64,000 bases of DNA from Bradyrhizobium sp. CB2312. Its GTDB lineage: Bacteria > Pseudomonadota > Alphaproteobacteria > Rhizobiales > Xanthobacteraceae. The notes under the pieces are model-generated. The model was not told where the DNA came from, searched no databases, and was given only the letters and a program-made list of their open reading frames with translations. The translations under genes were made by a program, and so were the position numbers. Below are positions 8,140 to 15,633 of this stretch, piece by piece. Position 1 is the first letter of the stretch. The number at the start of each line of letters is the position of its first letter. The stretch covers positions 7,337,501-7,401,500 of the forward strand of contig NZ_CP121668.1 of the NCBI RefSeq assembly GCF_029714425.1, given 5' to 3'.

Positions 8140-8499
8140 ATGAAGAAGTGCGTCTATTGGGCCGCGGCGGCGGTCTGTCTCGCCGCCTCCAGCTCCGGAG
8201 CTGAGGCTCGCTCGGCTTATGACGGCGCCTGGGATCTCGTCTTCGTAACCCAGCGCGGTGAATGCGATGCGAGCTACAGTTTCTCCGTCAACATCACCGA
8301 CGGGATCGTGACGCATCCGAACCTGGTCCGGTTCAGGGGCTACGTCGCAAGATCCGGGGCGGTTCGCGCCTCGGTCGCCGTTCAGGACAAATTTGCCTCA
8401 GGCAGCGGCCGGCTTTCGGGTAACGCCGGCCAGGGACGGTGGAGCGGTTATTCCGGGACCGCGCGTTGCTCCGGATATTGGACTGCACGGCGAAACTGA
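8140..8499 (+). CDS. Secreted hypothetical protein (119 aa)
   Basis: The N-terminal residues MKKCVYWAAAAVCLAASSSGAEA form a clear Sec signal with a likely AxA cleavage near residue 23. The mature part (YDGAWDLVFVTQRGECDASYSF...) carries paired cysteines (GEC...ARC) that could form a disulfide, and repeated Gly/Ser-rich strands. This resembles small periplasmic Bradyrhizobium proteins of unknown role. GGAGACATCGCG upstream supports ATG 8140. Confidence 0.8.
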   Translation: MKKCVYWAAAAVCLAASSSGAEARSAYDGAWDLVFVTQRGECDASYSFSVNITDGIVTHPNLVRFRGYVARSGAVRASVAVQDKFASGSGRLSGNAGQGRWSGYSGTARCSGYWTARRN

Positions 8500-8607
8500 T
8501 CGTCGGCCCTGCCGAGAGGATTCGGAGCAGCACAGCGCGGCGGACGAGACTTTCTAAGCACGACATGGAAAGCCGCTATCCCGGTCGAGCGCCAAGGGGA
8601 TCCGTTC

Positions 8608-9684
8608 ATGGACACGCCGACCTCCGACAAGGACAGTCAGGCCAAGGACATTCAAGCCAAGCCTGACGCGCCAGGCGACGATCACAAGCCGGGCCCGCGC
8701 AGCACGACGCGCACGCCTGCCATCATCGTCGCCATCGTGGCAGCCGTCGTCGCCGGGCTGTCGATCTTCTATCTGCTGCGGCCGGAGCCGCTGCTGGTCC
8801 AGGGCGAGGTCGATGCGACCCGGCTGGACATCGCGGCGCGCGTCGACGGCCGGGTCAAGGAAATCCCCGTCCAGCGCGGCCAGAACGTTGCTGCGCAGGC
8901 GGTGCTGGTGCGGATCGACAATCCGGAGACGATCGCGAAGCACGACCAGATGAAGGCGGCCAAGGCCGTCGCCGACGCCCAGCTCGCCAACATCATGGTC
9001 GGAACGCGCGTCGAAACCATCACCGCGCGCAAGGCCGAGATGGAGCGCGCGCAAGCGGCCGTGGTGCTGGCGCAGAAGACATTCGACCGCACGCGGACCC
9101 TGACCGAGCAGGGCAACGCGCCGCAGGCCCGCCTCGACCAGGTCACCGACGCCCTGCACGAAAGCGAGCGCGCGGTCGATCAGGCCAAATCGGCCTATGA
9201 GCAGGCCGTCAACGGCTACACCAAGGAAGAACGGGCGATCGCGAAGGCCAATGTCGAGAAGGCCGATGCCGACATCCAGAGCGTCCAGTCGATCATCGAT
9301 CAGCTCGTGGTCTACGCGCCGGTCGCCTCCCAGATCTACCAGCGCAATGTCGAGCCGGGCGAATATGTGTCGCCGGGCGTGCCGCTGGTCACGCTGATCG
9401 ACCTCGGCGATGTCTGGGTTCACTTCGACCTGCGCGAGGATCTGGTCAAGAGCCTCAAGGTCGGCGATCGTTTCGACGTCCGCATTCCCGCGCTCGACGA
9501 CCGCAGCGTCACCGTCGAGGTCAAGCTGATCGCGACCAAGGGCGAATATGCCAGCTGGCGCGCCACGCGCGCCTCGGGCGATTTCGACCTGCGCACGTTC
9601 TCGATCCGCGCCTATCCCGTGAAGCCGGTGCCTGAGCTGCGGCCCGGGATGAGCGCCTATCTCGACTGGCGGTCGCGGCAATGA
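8608..9684 (+). CDS. HlyD-family membrane fusion (adaptor) protein
   Basis: A 358-residue adaptor for an export system. The cytoplasmic head is charged, one transmembrane helix lies at about 38-57, and the lipoyl/barrel part begins VQGEVDATRLDIAARVDGRV. The helical hairpin at about 110-215 is rich in Ala/Glu/Lys. The second lipoyl half (VYAPVASQIYQRNVEPGEYV) and a C-terminal beta barrel follow. Its TGA overlaps the ATG of the permease gene (ATGA at 9681), so the two are co-translated. It is the first gene of a three-gene adaptor-permease-adaptor unit. Confidence 0.93.
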   Translation: MDTPTSDKDSQAKDIQAKPDAPGDDHKPGPRSTTRTPAIIVAIVAAVVAGLSIFYLLRPEPLLVQGEVDATRLDIAARVDGRVKEIPVQRGQNVAAQAVLVRIDNPETIAKHDQMKAAKAVADAQLANIMVGTRVETITARKAEMERAQAAVVLAQKTFDRTRTLTEQGNAPQARLDQVTDALHESERAVDQAKSAYEQAVNGYTKEERAIAKANVEKADADIQSVQSIIDQLVVYAPVASQIYQRNVEPGEYVSPGVPLVTLIDLGDVWVHFDLREDLVKSLKVGDRFDVRIPALDDRSVTVEVKLIATKGEYASWRATRASGDFDLRTFSIRAYPVKPVPELRPGMSAYLDWRSRQ

Positions 9685-12011
9685 CGTTTGCCACAAAGCC
9701 CGGGTTCTGGCTGGTCGCGCGGCGCGAATGCCGCTGGCTGTTTCATGACCGGGTTGCGCTGCTGCTGATCTTCGGCGTGCCGCTGTTCGCATTCGTGGTG
9801 CTGACCACCGTCTTCAGCCATCCGGTCATTCGCGGCCTCGGGGTCACGGTCGTCGACGAGGACAAGTCGGATGCTTCGCGCGCCCTCGTGGAGTATGTCG
9901 CGGCGTCGCCGAGCCTGAGGATCGTAGACCGATCCGGCACGCTGTCCACGGCCGTCGAGGACATCCGCTCGGGCAAGTCGATCTCGGCGGTCTTTATCCC
10001 GCCGGATTTCGAGCGCGACCTGAAGGCGGCGCGCCGCCCGCAGGTCGTCGGATTCTACAACCAGCAGTTCTTGACGCCTTCCGGCATCGCCTCCTCGGGA
10101 CTCAGCGACTCGCTCTCCGCCGCGGCGGCCGTGGCCGCGCCAGCCAGCCGCGCGGCGCCCGCGCCATCGTCTTTGGGAACGCTCAAGGCGGAGACCATGG
10201 CGCTGGTCAATCCGCAGAAGAACTATGCGCAGTTTCTACTGCGCGCGCTGCTGCCGACCATCATCCATGTGGTGATCACGCTGGCCGCCGGCTATTCCGT
10301 CGGCTCCGAATTCCGCCGCAGGGACGCGCGAACCTGGCTCGCAAGCGCCGGCGGCGATCCGCTCGTCGCGCTGGCCGGCAAGCTCGCGCCGCTGTTCTGC
10401 ATCTTCTTCCTGGTGATGCTGGCCGAGCCGCTGTTCCTGGAGGGCGTGCTGGATATTCCGTTCAGGGGCGACCTGCCGTTGATGATCGCCGCGGCCTCGC
10501 TGCTGATCATCGCCTATCTGTCAATCGGCGCCCTGCTCCAGCTTCTGGTCGGCGATCTCGCCACCGGCCTCGGGCTTGCGGGTCTCATCGCCTCCCCCGC
10601 ATTCGGCTATGCCGGCGTCGGCTTTCCCACCATCGCCATGAATAGCTTTGCGCAAGTCTGGAGCGCGATCCTGCCGCTGCGCTGGTACATGGCCGTTCTG
10701 CTCGGGCAAGCGGCACGCGGATTGCCGGTCGCCGATTCCGCGATTCCCTTCGCGGCGCTGGCGGGCCTGGCGCTGCTCTTTGCCGGCCTTGCGCTGCTGC
10801 GCATGGCGAGCCTCACGCGCCGAGGCTGGTTTGCAGCCGCGCGGCCGGCCGAGCCCGCCGAGGCCAGCGAGGCGCCGCGCGGCGTCGGCGGCGCCTTCAT
10901 TGCGGAGTGGCGGCGGGTGCTGGGCACGCGGAGCGCCTTCAGCCTGCTGTTTCTCGCGCCTCTCGTCTACGGCATCTATTATCCGCAACCCTATCTGAAC
11001 CAGATCCTTCGCAAGCTTCCGATCGCCGTCGTCGACAATGATCTCAGCGATCTCAGCCGCCGGATCGTCGAGACGCTGGATGCGAGCGGCGCATTGAGCG
11101 TCACGGTTCGCGCCCGGACGCTTGCCGAAGCGCGCAGCGCGATCGATCGCGGACAGGCCTTCGCCGCCGTCGAGATTCCGCCCAACACCGAGCGCGACGT
11201 GCTCAAGGGCATCACCGCGCACATCCCGGTCTACGCCGATGCGACCTATCTGTTCATCTTCCGAACGAGCGCGAGCGGGATCGCCACCGCCGTCGGCGCG
11301 CTGACGTCCGAGCTCGTCTCGCGCGGCGCGCGCGCCGATGGCAGCCTCGTCAAGGCGAAGCTTGCGAGTTCGAGCCCGGCCGACGTCCTGCTGCAGCCGA
11401 TCTTCAACCCGGTGGGCGGCTATGCGAGCTACATTGTTCCGGCAGCGTTCATCCTGATTCTGCAGCAGACCCTCTTGATCGGCGCGGCGATGCTGACCGG
11501 CACGGCGCTCGCGGCCGGAGGCGGAGCCTTTGCCGGCGTGCTCGGTCGCGGCATCGCCCATCTGACCGTCTATCTTCCCGCGCTCGCGCTCTATGTCGTC
11601 GTGCTGCCGCGCATCTACGGTTTTTCGACGCTCGGCCATCTCCCGCAGATCCTCGCGCTCGGAACCGTCTTCCTGCTGGCGACGAGCTTCATGGGACAGG
11701 CGGTCGGCGCCTGGTTCACGCGGCCGGAGAATCCGACGATCCTGCTGCTGGCGACCAGCCTGCCGCAGTTCTTCATGGCCGGCTTTGCCTGGCCGCGCGA
11801 AGCGATTCCGGACGTGGCGCTCGCGTTCGGACGGATTTTCCCGGCGGACTCGGCGATCGACGGCCTCGTGCGCATCAATCAGATGGGCGCCAGCATCTGG
11901 GAGGTCGCGCATGACTGGCGCGTGCTGTGGAGCCTGGCGATCGGCTATTTCTTGCTCGCGGTGATCTCGGCATTTGCCTTCAGGAGAGGACAGCGACATG
12001 CGCAACCTTAG
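9681..12011 (+). CDS. Double ABC-2 type permease (two fused half-transporters)
   Basis: The 776-residue protein consists of two ABC-2 permease halves in one chain. Each half starts with a transmembrane helix and a long extracytoplasmic domain: first VVDEDKSDASRALVEYV, then near residue 445 the matching VVDNDLSDLSRRIVETLD. Each is followed by about five helices. The repeated VxxxPPxxERD motif (FIPPDFERD and EIPPNTERD) confirms the internal duplication. Known ABC-2 exporters need an ATPase, and none is encoded next door. Adaptor genes flank it on both sides, with overlaps of 4 and 14 bases. Confidence 0.88.
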   Translation: MTFATKPGFWLVARRECRWLFHDRVALLLIFGVPLFAFVVLTTVFSHPVIRGLGVTVVDEDKSDASRALVEYVAASPSLRIVDRSGTLSTAVEDIRSGKSISAVFIPPDFERDLKAARRPQVVGFYNQQFLTPSGIASSGLSDSLSAAAAVAAPASRAAPAPSSLGTLKAETMALVNPQKNYAQFLLRALLPTIIHVVITLAAGYSVGSEFRRRDARTWLASAGGDPLVALAGKLAPLFCIFFLVMLAEPLFLEGVLDIPFRGDLPLMIAAASLLIIAYLSIGALLQLLVGDLATGLGLAGLIASPAFGYAGVGFPTIAMNSFAQVWSAILPLRWYMAVLLGQAARGLPVADSAIPFAALAGLALLFAGLALLRMASLTRRGWFAAARPAEPAEASEAPRGVGGAFIAEWRRVLGTRSAFSLLFLAPLVYGIYYPQPYLNQILRKLPIAVVDNDLSDLSRRIVETLDASGALSVTVRARTLAEARSAIDRGQAFAAVEIPPNTERDVLKGITAHIPVYADATYLFIFRTSASGIATAVGALTSELVSRGARADGSLVKAKLASSSPADVLLQPIFNPVGGYASYIVPAAFILILQQTLLIGAAMLTGTALAAGGGAFAGVLGRGIAHLTVYLPALALYVVVLPRIYGFSTLGHLPQILALGTVFLLATSFMGQAVGAWFTRPENPTILLLATSLPQFFMAGFAWPREAIPDVALAFGRIFPADSAIDGLVRINQMGASIWEVAHDWRVLWSLAIGYFLLAVISAFAFRRGQRHAQP

Positions 12012-12969
12012 AGCTGCCGCCTTCCTCGCAATTCCGCTCGCCCTCGTCGCGGCCGCACTGATCTATGCCACGCGTCACTCCGAACTTCCCGCGGCCATCG
12101 TCGGCATCGTGCGCGCGACCGAGGTCAGGGTGGAGCCGGAGGTGAGCGGTCAGCTCGCCGCGATCGCGGTCGAGAAAGGCGCCCATGTGAAGGCGGGCGA
12201 CGTGGTGGCGCGGCTGTCGGCGGTGGAGCTGACGGCGCAGGCGGACCAGGCGCGTGCCGCGCTCGCCTCCGCCGTCGCCAACCGCAACAACGTCTATGCC
12301 GGCGTGCGCCGCGAACAGGTCGAATCCCTGAAGGCCGCCATCGCCAAGGCGCGCGCCCGCCTCGACTATGTGGAGGCCCAGCTCACCCGCACCAGCACGC
12401 TCGCGCGGCAGAGCTTCGAAACGCAGCAGGCGCTCGACCAGGCCCAGAACGACGTCGCGGCCGCGCGCGCCGACGTCGCGGAGGCCCAGGCCAATTACGA
12501 TGCGGCGGTGGCTGGTCCGACACGCGAGGAGCGCGCCATTGCCGATACGCAGGTGCAGGCCGCCGCCGCGGCCGTCACCGTGCTCGAACGCCGTCTCGAC
12601 AAGATGGTGCTGCGCGCTCCCGCCGACGGCACGGTCAGCGTCATCGCCGCGGAGGTCGGCGAGAACGTCCGCGCCGGCCAGCCGATCCTGATGGTCGCGG
12701 CCGCGGGCCGGCAATGGCTCTCATTCAACGTGCGCGAAGATCATCTCGGCCGGGTCGCAATGGGGAGCACGGTGAACGTGGCGCGGACCGGGAGCAACGC
12801 CGCGACGACGGCGGTCGTGACCGAGCTGCGGCCGCTGGGCGTGTTCGCCACCTGGCAGGCCGAACGGGTCATCGGCGATCACGACCGCAACACGCTGCGC
12901 CTGCGCCTCGATCCCGCGCGCGAGACGGCGGACCTCGAACCAGGCATGACGGTCTGGATCGCGCGTTGA
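11998..12969 (+). CDS. HlyD-family membrane fusion protein, second adaptor
   Basis: The 323-residue adaptor starts at ATG 11998 (MRNLRAAAFLAIPLA), preceded by AGGAGAGGA; the reading frame opens earlier but lacks a ribosome site there. It overlaps the permease gene by 14 bases. It has an uncleaved signal/anchor, a first lipoyl half (RVEPEVSGQLAAIAVEKGAHVKAGD), a long coiled-coil hairpin (about 75-195), a second lipoyl half (VLRAPADGTVSVIAAEVGE) and a barrel. It differs clearly from the first adaptor, so the two may serve different sides or partners of the fused permease. Confidence 0.92.
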   Translation: MRNLRAAAFLAIPLALVAAALIYATRHSELPAAIVGIVRATEVRVEPEVSGQLAAIAVEKGAHVKAGDVVARLSAVELTAQADQARAALASAVANRNNVYAGVRREQVESLKAAIAKARARLDYVEAQLTRTSTLARQSFETQQALDQAQNDVAAARADVAEAQANYDAAVAGPTREERAIADTQVQAAAAAVTVLERRLDKMVLRAPADGTVSVIAAEVGENVRAGQPILMVAAAGRQWLSFNVREDHLGRVAMGSTVNVARTGSNAATTAVVTELRPLGVFATWQAERVIGDHDRNTLRLRLDPARETADLEPGMTVWIAR

Positions 12970-13110
12970 CGGCACGCGCTTGCGTCCCCTGCCAGAGCCT
13001 CACGATGCGAGACCCGCGCGATAGGCGTCGCCCTGCATCTCCTCCTCGCTCCGTCTCTGCAATACTTTCCTTGGCCTGACGGCCTATTTCTCCGGCGCGG
13101 TACTGTCCGC

Positions 13111-13641
13111 TCAGCGGGACAACATGCGCGCCATGACGCGATCTCGATAATACATCAGATGAACAAGGGCGGCGGCTACGTGTGCACCGACCAAAATCAA
13201 AAGAAACCACTCAGTAGCCTGGTGCAGACCATCGATCGCTTTGCCTGCTGCCGGATTGTTGGAGAAGAGCATCGGAAACGGAAACAAGTAGAAGAAGGAG
13301 ATCGACCAGCCACGGAATGAAGCGAACAGCCAACCGGTGACAGTCGTCAGCAGCACCATCAAGTACAGCATCCAGTGCAGGACCTCGGAAGTCACCTTCT
13401 GCCACCCTGGCAACGAGCTCTCGGGCGCGACTGGATGAGTGAGGCGCCACGCCAAACGCAGCACGATAAGGATCAGCAAGACCAATCCGATCGAAACGTG
13501 CAGGGTCATACCCACGCCGGGCTGCATGCCACGATGGATATCCGGCATCAGCCAACCGACGGGATATTGGATGAGCAGAAGGGCGACGATGGTCCAATGA
13601 AGGACCTTCGCGGTGGTCCCATAGTTCAGTTGAGGCAGCAT
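13111..13641 (-). CDS. Cytochrome b561 family protein
   Basis: The 176-residue four-helix membrane cytochrome probably carries electrons between quinol and periplasmic partners. The four histidines expected for two b hemes are visible at 15 (VLHWTIV), 48 (TLHVSIG), 140 (GLHQATEW) and 154 (GAHVAAALVH). I use ATG 13641 (MLPQLNYGTTAKV), where the family begins; the open frame extends further to 13782. The 300-base gap up to the AhpD-like gene holds one FixK-type box. Small c-type cytochromes nearby may be partners. Confidence 0.92.
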   Translation of the reverse strand: MLPQLNYGTTAKVLHWTIVALLLIQYPVGWLMPDIHRGMQPGVGMTLHVSIGLVLLILIVLRLAWRLTHPVAPESSLPGWQKVTSEVLHWMLYLMVLLTTVTGWLFASFRGWSISFFYLFPFPMLFSNNPAAGKAIDGLHQATEWFLLILVGAHVAAALVHLMYYRDRVMARMLSR

Positions 13642-13824
13642 CGATTCTTTTCTCGGTTCAAGATTGAACGGTGCGGCCGACGCGTTGGCCACGGGCCTGA
13701 TGAACCCTTCGCAATGGCCGGTTCCGAGCAGCAGATAGACCAACCCGGAATGCGCGTTGAGCGTTTCGCAAACCACCCGCACTTCCCGCGGAACCGCAAT
13801 ATATCATCTGTCTCGCGCCTGGCC

Positions 13825-13838
13825 TTGATCAGGCTCAA
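13825..13838. promoter_or_regulatory. FixK/FNR-type box (TTGATCAGGCTCAA)
   Basis: One half-site position differs from the TTGAT-N4-ATCAA ideal. It lies between the divergent cytochrome b561 and AhpD-like genes, about 104 bases before the latter. No other element is evident in this 300-base gap. Confidence 0.5.
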
Positions 13839-13941
13839 TGCATGCTTTCGCGCCGAGGTGCAAAATAGGGCCGGTCCCGCGATGTCGGCTACGACCAACC
13901 TTTCGCGATCCAGTACGTTGCAGATGCGCAGAGGGCAAGCC

Positions 13942-14295
13942 ATGGACAAAAACTATCCGGACATCACCCGGCAAATCTCCGCAAACCTGCGCAAGCTGCG
14001 CAACGACATCCCCGATACGATGAAAGGATTTGCCGTGCTCGCGCAGGCTGCCACGCGGGACGGCGCGCTCGACAAAAAGACCAAGGAACTGATTGCGCTC
14101 GCGCTCGGCGTCGCTGCGCATTGCGACGGCTGCATTGGCTTCCACATCGAAGCGCTCGTCAAGCTCGGGGCGACGCGCCAGGAGATCGAAGAGGCGCTCG
14201 GCATGGCCGTCTACATGGGCGGCGGGCCATCCCTGATGTACGCTGCCGATGCAATCGCCGCTTACGAACAATTCGCGGCGCAGCCCGCATCATGA
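13942..14295 (+). CDS. Carboxymuconolactone decarboxylase / AhpD-like protein
   Basis: The 117-residue protein has the AhpD-type thiol motif: Glu49, then Cys61-Asp-Gly-Cys64 and His68 (AAHCDGCIGFH). This implies a peroxidase or disulfide-reductase role, not a lactone decarboxylase role. The start is ATG 13942 (MDKNYPDITRQISANL); the frame is open far upstream but over sequence antisense to the cytochrome gene. A FixK-type box lies upstream. Related stand-alone proteins are often induced under stress. Its electron donor is not indicated. Confidence 0.9.
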   Translation: MDKNYPDITRQISANLRKLRNDIPDTMKGFAVLAQAATRDGALDKKTKELIALALGVAAHCDGCIGFHIEALVKLGATRQEIEEALGMAVYMGGGPSLMYAADAIAAYEQFAAQPAS

Positions 14296-14376
14296 CTTTG
14301 TATTTGCGGCTCCCTCCTGGCCGAACAGCCTGGCGGAGCCGGTGCGGCTTGCGATGCGCGCGGGCCGGCTCAACGA

Positions 14377-14390
14377 TTGAGCCACGTCAA
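14377..14390. promoter_or_regulatory. FixK/FNR-type box (TTGAGCCACGTCAA)
   Basis: A TTGA-N6-TCAA palindrome 111 bases before the alcohol dehydrogenase start. The family of such boxes repeats along this region ahead of functionally related genes. Confidence 0.6.
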
Positions 14391-14501
14391 GGCCCTTCTC
14401 ACACCCTGCGGGAAGTCGCATGTTGCGCCCGCGTAGCGAACGGCGCACACTGACTTCAGCTCCGGCGAGACAAGACCGGACGACGCATTACGAGCCGTAC
14501 C

Positions 14502-15485
14502 ATGTACGCGATGGTGCTTTCCGCGCGCGGCGCGCCGTTGACATTCCAGCAACGACCCGACCCGGTCCCCGGCCCCGGCGAGGTTCGCGTCAAGGTCAGC
14601 GCGTGCGGCGTGTGCCGGACTGACCTGCACGTGGTGGATGGCGAGCTGCCCGATATCTCCTATCCAATCATCCCGGGGCATGAAGTCGTGGGCCGCATCG
14701 ATGCACTCGGCGCAGGCGTCGATGAGTTGGAGTTGGGCATTCGCGTAGGTGTTCCATGGCTCGGCTTCACGTGTGGCGAGTGCTCTTATTGCCGCACCGA
14801 CAAGGAAAATCTCTGCGATCGTCCCGAATTCACCGGCTACACGCGCGACGGCGGCTTTGCCAGCCACCTTATCGCCAATGTCCGATATTGCTTTCCGCTC
14901 GGCGAGCACGGCGAGGACGCAGCTCTTGCACCGCTGCTTTGCGCCGGCCTGATCGGCTGGCGATCCCTGGTGATGGCCGGCGACGGCAAGACGCTTGGCA
15001 TTTTTGGCTTTGGCGCGGCGGGCCATATCGTCGCGCAGGTGGCCCACTCACAGGGGCGGAAAGTCTACGCCTTCACCCGTGACGGCGACAAGGAAGCACA
15101 GCAACTTGCGCTTGCGCTCGGCGCTGACTGGGCCGGCGCTTCAGGGGACATTCCGCCGACCGAACTCGATGCCGCCATCATATACGCGCCGGTCGGAGCA
15201 TTGGTGCCGCTTGCCCTGCGCTCGGTGCGCAAGGGCGGACGCGTTGTGTGCGCCGGCATTCACATGTCCGACATCCCATCGTTCCCCTATCGTATTCTTT
15301 GGGGCGAGCGGCAGATCGTATCGGTTGCGAACCTCACGCGAAAGGACGGCATCGATTTTCTCGCCGCCGCCGCAAAGGCCAATATCCAGACACACACGAC
15401 GGTATTTCCGCTCGTCGAGGCCAATGAAGCGCTCTCCCGTCTGAGGGACGGCAAGCTCATTGGCGCAGCCGTGTTGCGTCCCTGA
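14502..15485 (+). CDS. Zinc-dependent alcohol dehydrogenase (AdhP/AdhA-like MDR)
   Basis: The 327-residue medium-chain dehydrogenase oxidises alcohols with NAD(P). Catalytic zinc ligands Cys38, His60 and Cys147 are present, with Glu61 adjacent. The structural zinc set is Cys91, Cys94, Cys97 and Cys105. The nucleotide fold has GFGAAGH. The active-site context ACGVCRTDLHVVDGELP matches the AdhA/AdhP type of rhizobia. It sits behind a FixK-type box, so fermentative or low-oxygen aldehyde/alcohol turnover is likely. A P-type ATPase gene follows with its own box. Confidence 0.93.
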   Translation: MYAMVLSARGAPLTFQQRPDPVPGPGEVRVKVSACGVCRTDLHVVDGELPDISYPIIPGHEVVGRIDALGAGVDELELGIRVGVPWLGFTCGECSYCRTDKENLCDRPEFTGYTRDGGFASHLIANVRYCFPLGEHGEDAALAPLLCAGLIGWRSLVMAGDGKTLGIFGFGAAGHIVAQVAHSQGRKVYAFTRDGDKEAQQLALALGADWAGASGDIPPTELDAAIIYAPVGALVPLALRSVRKGGRVVCAGIHMSDIPSFPYRILWGERQIVSVANLTRKDGIDFLAAAAKANIQTHTTVFPLVEANEALSRLRDGKLIGAAVLRP

Positions 15486-15556
15486 CCGCAGCGTCTGGAG
15501 GCGACATGGTGAGCTCCTTTGGCCCGTGCAACCAAACCAACTTGTCCGAGACCGAA

Positions 15557-15570
15557 TTGAGCTGCATCAA
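15557..15570. promoter_or_regulatory. FixK/FNR-type box (TTGAGCTGCATCAA)
   Basis: TTGAG-CTGC-ATCAA lies 63 bases before the ATPase start at 15634. This spacing allows activation from around -41.5. Confidence 0.65.
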
Positions 15571-15633
15571 CCCAAAGATCGAGCTGCCTCTTACCTTGCT
15601 GGTCAAGAGACCAACAGGCCGGCGAGCCCTTCG

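Noticed and set aside
8554..9792. Minus-strand open frame (412 codons) antisense to the first HlyD gene
   Set aside because: Compositionally biased shadow with no domain; the adaptor gene is convincing.
10521..12005. Long minus-strand open frame (494 codons) antisense to the ABC-2 permease
   Set aside because: High-GC shadow frame: Arg/Asp/Gly-rich, no family motif, and the opposite strand encodes a clear membrane protein.
13375..13941. N-terminal extension of the AhpD-like frame
   Set aside because: Lies over sequence antisense to cytochrome b561 and the family starts at ATG 13942.
15486..15633. Magnesium riboswitch ahead of the MgtA-like gene
   Set aside because: The gap is only 148 bases and holds a FixK-type box; no M-box-like conserved stems were recognised.
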